Source: an uncultured Lachnospiraceae bacterium | GTDB lineage: Bacteria > Bacillota > Clostridia > Lachnospirales > Lachnospiraceae | Assembly: GCA_947625995.1 (NCBI GenBank) | Contig: CANQQN010000067.1 | Coordinates: 1 to 9,239 of the forward strand | Length of the DNA: 9,239 nucleotides | Direction of reading: 5' to 3' | Shown here: piece after piece, positions 6,851 through 9,239 of the stretch | Numbering within the stretch: the stretch's first letter is position 1 | How the letters are laid out: the number at the start of each line of letters is the position of its first letter | The notes under the pieces: generated by a model | Databases searched by the model: none | Told to the model about the DNA's origin: nothing | What the model saw: the letters and a program-made list of their open reading frames with translations, nothing else | Position numbers and translations under genes: made by a program

Positions 6851-6856
6851 ATTATA
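6851..6856 (-). promoter_or_regulatory. -10 element of the sugar ABC ATPase promoter
   Basis: A perfect TATAAT on the minus strand lies 45 bases before the start codon. At 17-18 bases upstream only a poor -35 (TGGCGC-like) is found, so the promoter may need an activator or be weak. A short palindrome ATTGA-T-TCAAT (6830-6840) lies in the predicted leader. Confidence 0.5.
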
Positions 6857-7040
6857 CAGATATCTTTCCCGCTGCGCCATACTCATGTTTACTAAAATAT
6901 TTCGGCGTTCGTTGACATTTTTCCTAATTGCGGGATGACGTCTGCAAAGCTTGGGACAATATCACGAAAAAGGAAATATTTTTTGAACAATTTGCCAATC
7001 TTCCTTTTTCATTCGGGAAAGGGCCCGCCAAAGGTTTTAT

Positions 7041-7069
7041 TTGCTTTTTATTCTAAAATCCAGTATACT
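7041..7069 (+). promoter_or_regulatory. Probable promoter of the DUF624 gene
   Basis: TTGCTT (7041-7046), a 17-base spacer and TATACT (7064-7069) on the plus strand. The -35 matches only the first three consensus bases, but the spacing is ideal and the site lies about 70 bases before the chosen start codon. Confidence 0.5.
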
Positions 7070-7140
7070 ATTAGGCAAGCCATCTTTTTTCAGGACGGCC
7101 AAACAGTCTTATGACTTTTTTCAGAAAGCGAGCGTTGCAT

Positions 7141-7929
7141 ATGAATAATTTTTTTAATTTTGACGGTCCTTTTTTCAGGATCTTAAACCGTATTTCTGAC
7201 CTGATCGTGCTGAACGTGCTCTGGGTGATCTGCAGCATTCCCATCGTCACCATCGGCGCTTCCACCACCGCCATGTTTTATACAGCCATGAAGATGGTGG
7301 ACGGCAACGAATCTTATGTCTCGCGGAATTTTTTCAAATCCTTCCGTGAAAACTTCCGGCAGAGCACCATTATCTGGCTCATCATGCTTCTTGTGGGCGC
7401 GTTCCTGCTTTTCGACCTGTACGTCAGCTTTTTTGTGGAGATCCGCGTGGGTGGTTTCTTAATGAACGACATCCTGCTTCCCGCCACTTTTCTTGCCACC
7501 GCCATCTACCTGCTGGTGCTCATGTATGTATTCCCGTTACAGTCAAAGTTTGTAAATAAGATCAAATATACATTTAAGAACGCGCTGATCCTCTCCATCC
7601 GCCATCTGCCCTTTACCCTGATCTTTATTGCCGGGCTGGCTGCCTTTGGATTCCTGCTGCTGAAATTCTGGTACTGGATCCCCATTTGGTTCTTTCTGGC
7701 CTTTTCAGCGCTGGCCTATGGGTTCTCTTTCCTGTATCTGAAGATCTTCAAACTGTATATCAAGGAAGAAACTCCCACAGATGAAACCCCCGCGGAGGAA
7801 ACCCTCGCAGATGATCTCCCAGCGGAGGAAACCCTCACAGATGAGAGCCTCGCAGAAGAAAAGGCCTCCGAAGAAACGGAAGCCCTTGAAACAGAGGTTG
7901 AGGATCCCGAACGGGAACTGCCTCATTAA
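7141..7929 (+). CDS. DUF624 (YesL-like) integral membrane protein with acidic tail
   Basis: A 262-residue membrane protein of the DUF624 family, whose start FFNFDGPFFRILNRISDLIVLNVLWVICSIPIVTIGASTTA is highly characteristic. Four to five hydrophobic segments are visible, about 21-45, 76-98, 110-131, 150-173 and 176-203. Family members are often encoded with carbohydrate ABC transporters and are thought to be accessory membrane proteins; their biochemical role is not established. The ATG at 7141 is preferred because it matches the usual start of the family; an in-frame ATG at 7111 would add ten residues. Neither start has a good ribosome binding site. After the last helix comes an unusual 54-residue tail (209-262), very rich in Glu/Asp with repeated AEETL, absent from typical members as I know them and encoded by tandem repeats. 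The gene is divergent from the sugar ABC ATPase and ends in a strong terminator. Confidence 0.88.
   Translation: MNNFFNFDGPFFRILNRISDLIVLNVLWVICSIPIVTIGASTTAMFYTAMKMVDGNESYVSRNFFKSFRENFRQSTIIWLIMLLVGAFLLFDLYVSFFVEIRVGGFLMNDILLPATFLATAIYLLVLMYVFPLQSKFVNKIKYTFKNALILSIRHLPFTLIFIAGLAAFGFLLLKFWYWIPIWFFLAFSALAYGFSFLYLKIFKLYIKEETPTDETPAEETLADDLPAEETLTDESLAEEKASEETEALETEVEDPERELPH
7762..7860 (+). repeat. 30-bp tandem repeats encoding the acidic tail of the DUF624 protein
   Basis: Units at 7762-7791, 7792-7821 and 7822-7851, with a partial fourth at 7852-7860. Units two and three share GCGGAGGAAACCCTC, then CAGATGA; the first and last are diverged. Each encodes a ten-residue, frame-preserving block of the type AEETLADDLP. 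This points to slippage or recombination building the tail. Confidence 0.75.
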
Positions 7930-7949
7930 ATAAAATGAATATTCCTATC

Positions 7950-8002
7950 TTTTCGCCCTTCATTGGTTTTCCTGTAATTACCAATGAGGGGCGAAAGTTT
8001 TT
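7950..8002 (+). terminator. Terminator of the DUF624 gene, between convergent genes
   Basis: A stem of 18 bp with two G-T pairs forms between 7950-7967 and 7980-7997 around a 12-base loop, followed by five T residues (7998-8002). It lies 20 bases after the DUF624 stop codon. On the minus strand the stem also forms, but without a good U-tract. Confidence 0.88.
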
Positions 8003-8022
8003 GCATATCTGCTTATGCTTGA

Positions 8023-8036
8023 CGGGGTTTTCCCCG
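8023..8036 (-). terminator. Short hairpin directly after the sulfatase gene
   Basis: CGGGG-AAAA-CCCCG on the minus strand starts two bases after the stop codon of the sulfatase-family gene. It lacks a U-tract, so it is at best a weak terminator or a 3'-end stabilising hairpin; the larger hairpin at 7950-7997 follows it. Confidence 0.3.
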
Positions 8037-8037
8037 A

Positions 8038-9239
8038 TCATTCAAAGTTATCGTTGTTATTCTGGAAATCTTCTCCGAAATCCGCTGTCGTATCAGGCAT
8101 AATGGTCATAGTATTGGACACCTGAAGCGTCAGCTTGCCCTTGTAATTCTGTTCCACCGTGATAGGCAGATGGTCCCCTTCTTCAAAATCCGGCAGTTCC
8201 GCCCGAATGGTATTCTCGTCGATCAATACTGAATTCAGCTTCTCCTCTCCGCACATGACTCTGCTGTAGGCGGTGAAATAGTCGCCTTTGATCGTAATGT
8301 AGGATTGGTCGTTGGGATCCTGTTCAATCTGATCAATATGGACATTGGTGACGCCGAATTTCAGGTCGGTGGCAATATATTTGTCCTTCCCGCCGGTGGC
8401 GTCCTTATCGCCGTAGAGCATATCATAGCCAAGGATCTTTAAATTGTCCAGATATTCCTGCTGCTCTGTATCTTTGTTTGCCTGATGGTAGGCGTTGATC
8501 ACACCGGTTTTGATATGGATCCGTTCCAGTACTCTGGATGCAAGCTGGTAAGCTTCAATATCCTCATCCTTCTTCTCCAGCCCTATGTTGTTCCAGATCA
8601 CATATTCCGTCTGGTTCATGTTTTTATTGATCAGATCCTCCTGAGTAAAGCCAAGGCCGGGCAGGTGGTCTCCGTATGCCACCAGTATGGTGGGCTCGTT
8701 CCTTGCGGACAGCGCCGCCACAAGCTCCTGCAAAAACTGATCCATCTCCCGGATCTCATTGATATAATACTCCACGCCGTACTTTCTGTCATCATCAATG
8801 CCGCTAAGCAGCTTGATAGGCTGGACTATATCCAGAGGCTCTTTGGGATATTTGCCGTGACCCTGCACGGAAATGGTATATACATAGTCCCTGTTTTCCG
8901 TAGAATCCAGCACCTTCAGGATCTCATGGGTGAGGCATTTATCCTTTGCCCAGCCGTTGGGGGTGAACTCCGTTACGTTCATCACCTCAATAGAAGTAAA
9001 GTCGTCATAGCCAAGCTGGGAAAAGATCTTATCCCGGCTGTAAAAATTGGCTCTGTTATTGTGAATGGCGTGAGCCGTGTAGCCATTTTCTTTCATATTA
9101 TAAGCAAGGGATTCACAGGTCTGGGTCTCCAGCACTGTCTTATAAGGATATTCTCCGGGGCCAAAGAAATCCAGATTCATGCCGGTCATCACCTCAAACT
9201 CTGTGTTTGCGGTACCCGCGCCAATGGCCGGCACCGACA
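8038..9239 (-). CDS. LTA-synthase-like sulfatase-family protein, C-terminal part (cut by right edge)
   Basis: The visible 399 residues are the C-terminal portion of a membrane-anchored, extracellular alkaline-phosphatase-superfamily protein of the LtaS/phosphoglycerol-transferase type, which makes or modifies polyglycerophosphate-like cell-surface polymers. Hallmarks are GAGTANTEFEVMTGM at the visible start, NMKENGYTAHAIHNN, FSQLGYDDF, YTISVQGHGKYP (a substrate-pocket His) and ILVAYGDHLPG with the metal-binding Asp-His. The nucleophile Thr and the N-terminal membrane helices lie beyond the edge. The GTG at 9232-9234 is an internal Val codon, not the start. Past the catalytic domain, about 290-378 is a beta-rich extension (SYITIKGDYFTAYSRVMCGE, ITVEQNYKGKLTLQVSN) resembling an IPT/TIG or Ig-like fold, then an Asn/Asp-rich end. 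The exact substrate cannot be told from this part; capsule or teichoic-acid-like polymer work is likely. Confidence 0.88.
   Translation of the reverse strand, partial: SVPAIGAGTANTEFEVMTGMNLDFFGPGEYPYKTVLETQTCESLAYNMKENGYTAHAIHNNRANFYSRDKIFSQLGYDDFTSIEVMNVTEFTPNGWAKDKCLTHEILKVLDSTENRDYVYTISVQGHGKYPKEPLDIVQPIKLLSGIDDDRKYGVEYYINEIREMDQFLQELVAALSARNEPTILVAYGDHLPGLGFTQEDLINKNMNQTEYVIWNNIGLEKKDEDIEAYQLASRVLERIHIKTGVINAYHQANKDTEQQEYLDNLKILGYDMLYGDKDATGGKDKYIATDLKFGVTNVHIDQIEQDPNDQSYITIKGDYFTAYSRVMCGEEKLNSVLIDENTIRAELPDFEEGDHLPITVEQNYKGKLTLQVSNTMTIMPDTTADFGEDFQNNNDNFE

Larger units (their letters stand above)
6807..7140. other. Divergent intergenic region between the ABC ATPase and the DUF624 gene
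   Basis: About 330 bases with back-to-back promoters. Minus side: ribosome binding site 6814-6820 and a -10 at 6851-6856. Plus side: a TTGCTT/TATACT promoter at 7041-7069. Between them lies a perfect 10-bp inverted repeat (6966-6975 and 7001-7010) with a 25-base spacer. No small ORF or structured RNA is convincing here. Confidence 0.6.

Noticed and set aside
6912..6917. A perfect TTGACA on the plus strand in the divergent region
   Set aside because: No -10-like hexamer lies 16-18 bases downstream, so it is not counted as a promoter.
9232..9234. GTG as the start codon of the sulfatase-family gene
   Set aside because: The frame stays open to the window edge and the codon sits inside a conserved motif of the catalytic domain, so it is an internal Val.

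Overview
The window looks like chromosomal DNA of a Gram-positive anaerobe of the class Clostridia, most likely a Lachnospiraceae-type gut bacterium. This rests on strong AGGAGG-type ribosome binding sites, sigma-A promoters, many U-tailed intrinsic terminators, a DUF624 (YesL-like) protein, a lipoteichoic-acid-synthase-like sulfatase and an MsmK/MsmX-type sugar ABC ATPase. The assignment is inferred from gene content and style; no marker gene is present.

Layout, left to right. (1) 1-587, minus: 5' part of glgB (1,4-alpha-glucan branching enzyme), cut by the left edge, with a good promoter at 617-646. (2) 980-2299, minus: a monocistronic AAA ATPase of the AAA_14/DUF4143 type with its own promoter and terminator. 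(3) 2603-3703, plus: an XRE-type HTH regulator with a long, probably helical-repeat C-terminal part. Its promoter is overlaid by two abutting palindromes that look like an autoregulatory operator. A doubtful 48-codon ORF (2409-2555) runs into this promoter. (4) 3777-5507, minus: a sigma-70/ECF-like protein with a low-complexity N-terminus, sigma regions 2 and 4, and about 360 extra residues that begin with a winged-helix-like segment. (5) 5688-6806, minus: an orphan CUT1 sugar-transporter ATPase (MsmK/UgpC/MalK type) with a strong terminator. (6) 7141-7929, plus: a DUF624 membrane protein with an acidic tail made of 30-bp tandem repeats. (7) 8038-9239, minus: C-terminal part of a sulfatase/LTA-synthase-family phosphotransferase with an Ig-like C-terminal extension, cut by the right edge.

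How the genes relate. Nearly every gene has its own promoter and/or terminator, so this is a row of single-gene units rather than an operon. Carbohydrate handling is the common thread: glycogen branching, a shared sugar-ABC ATPase, and a DUF624 protein of a family often found beside CUT1 transporters. Two single-gene regulators (XRE-HTH and the long sigma-like protein) and an AAA_14 ATPase lie between them. I find no CRISPR array, tRNA or rRNA gene, IS element, att site or phage gene. I see no convincing multi-gene novel system. The most unusual items are the large sigma-fusion protein, the double palindrome at the XRE promoter and the repeat-encoded acidic tail on the DUF624 protein.
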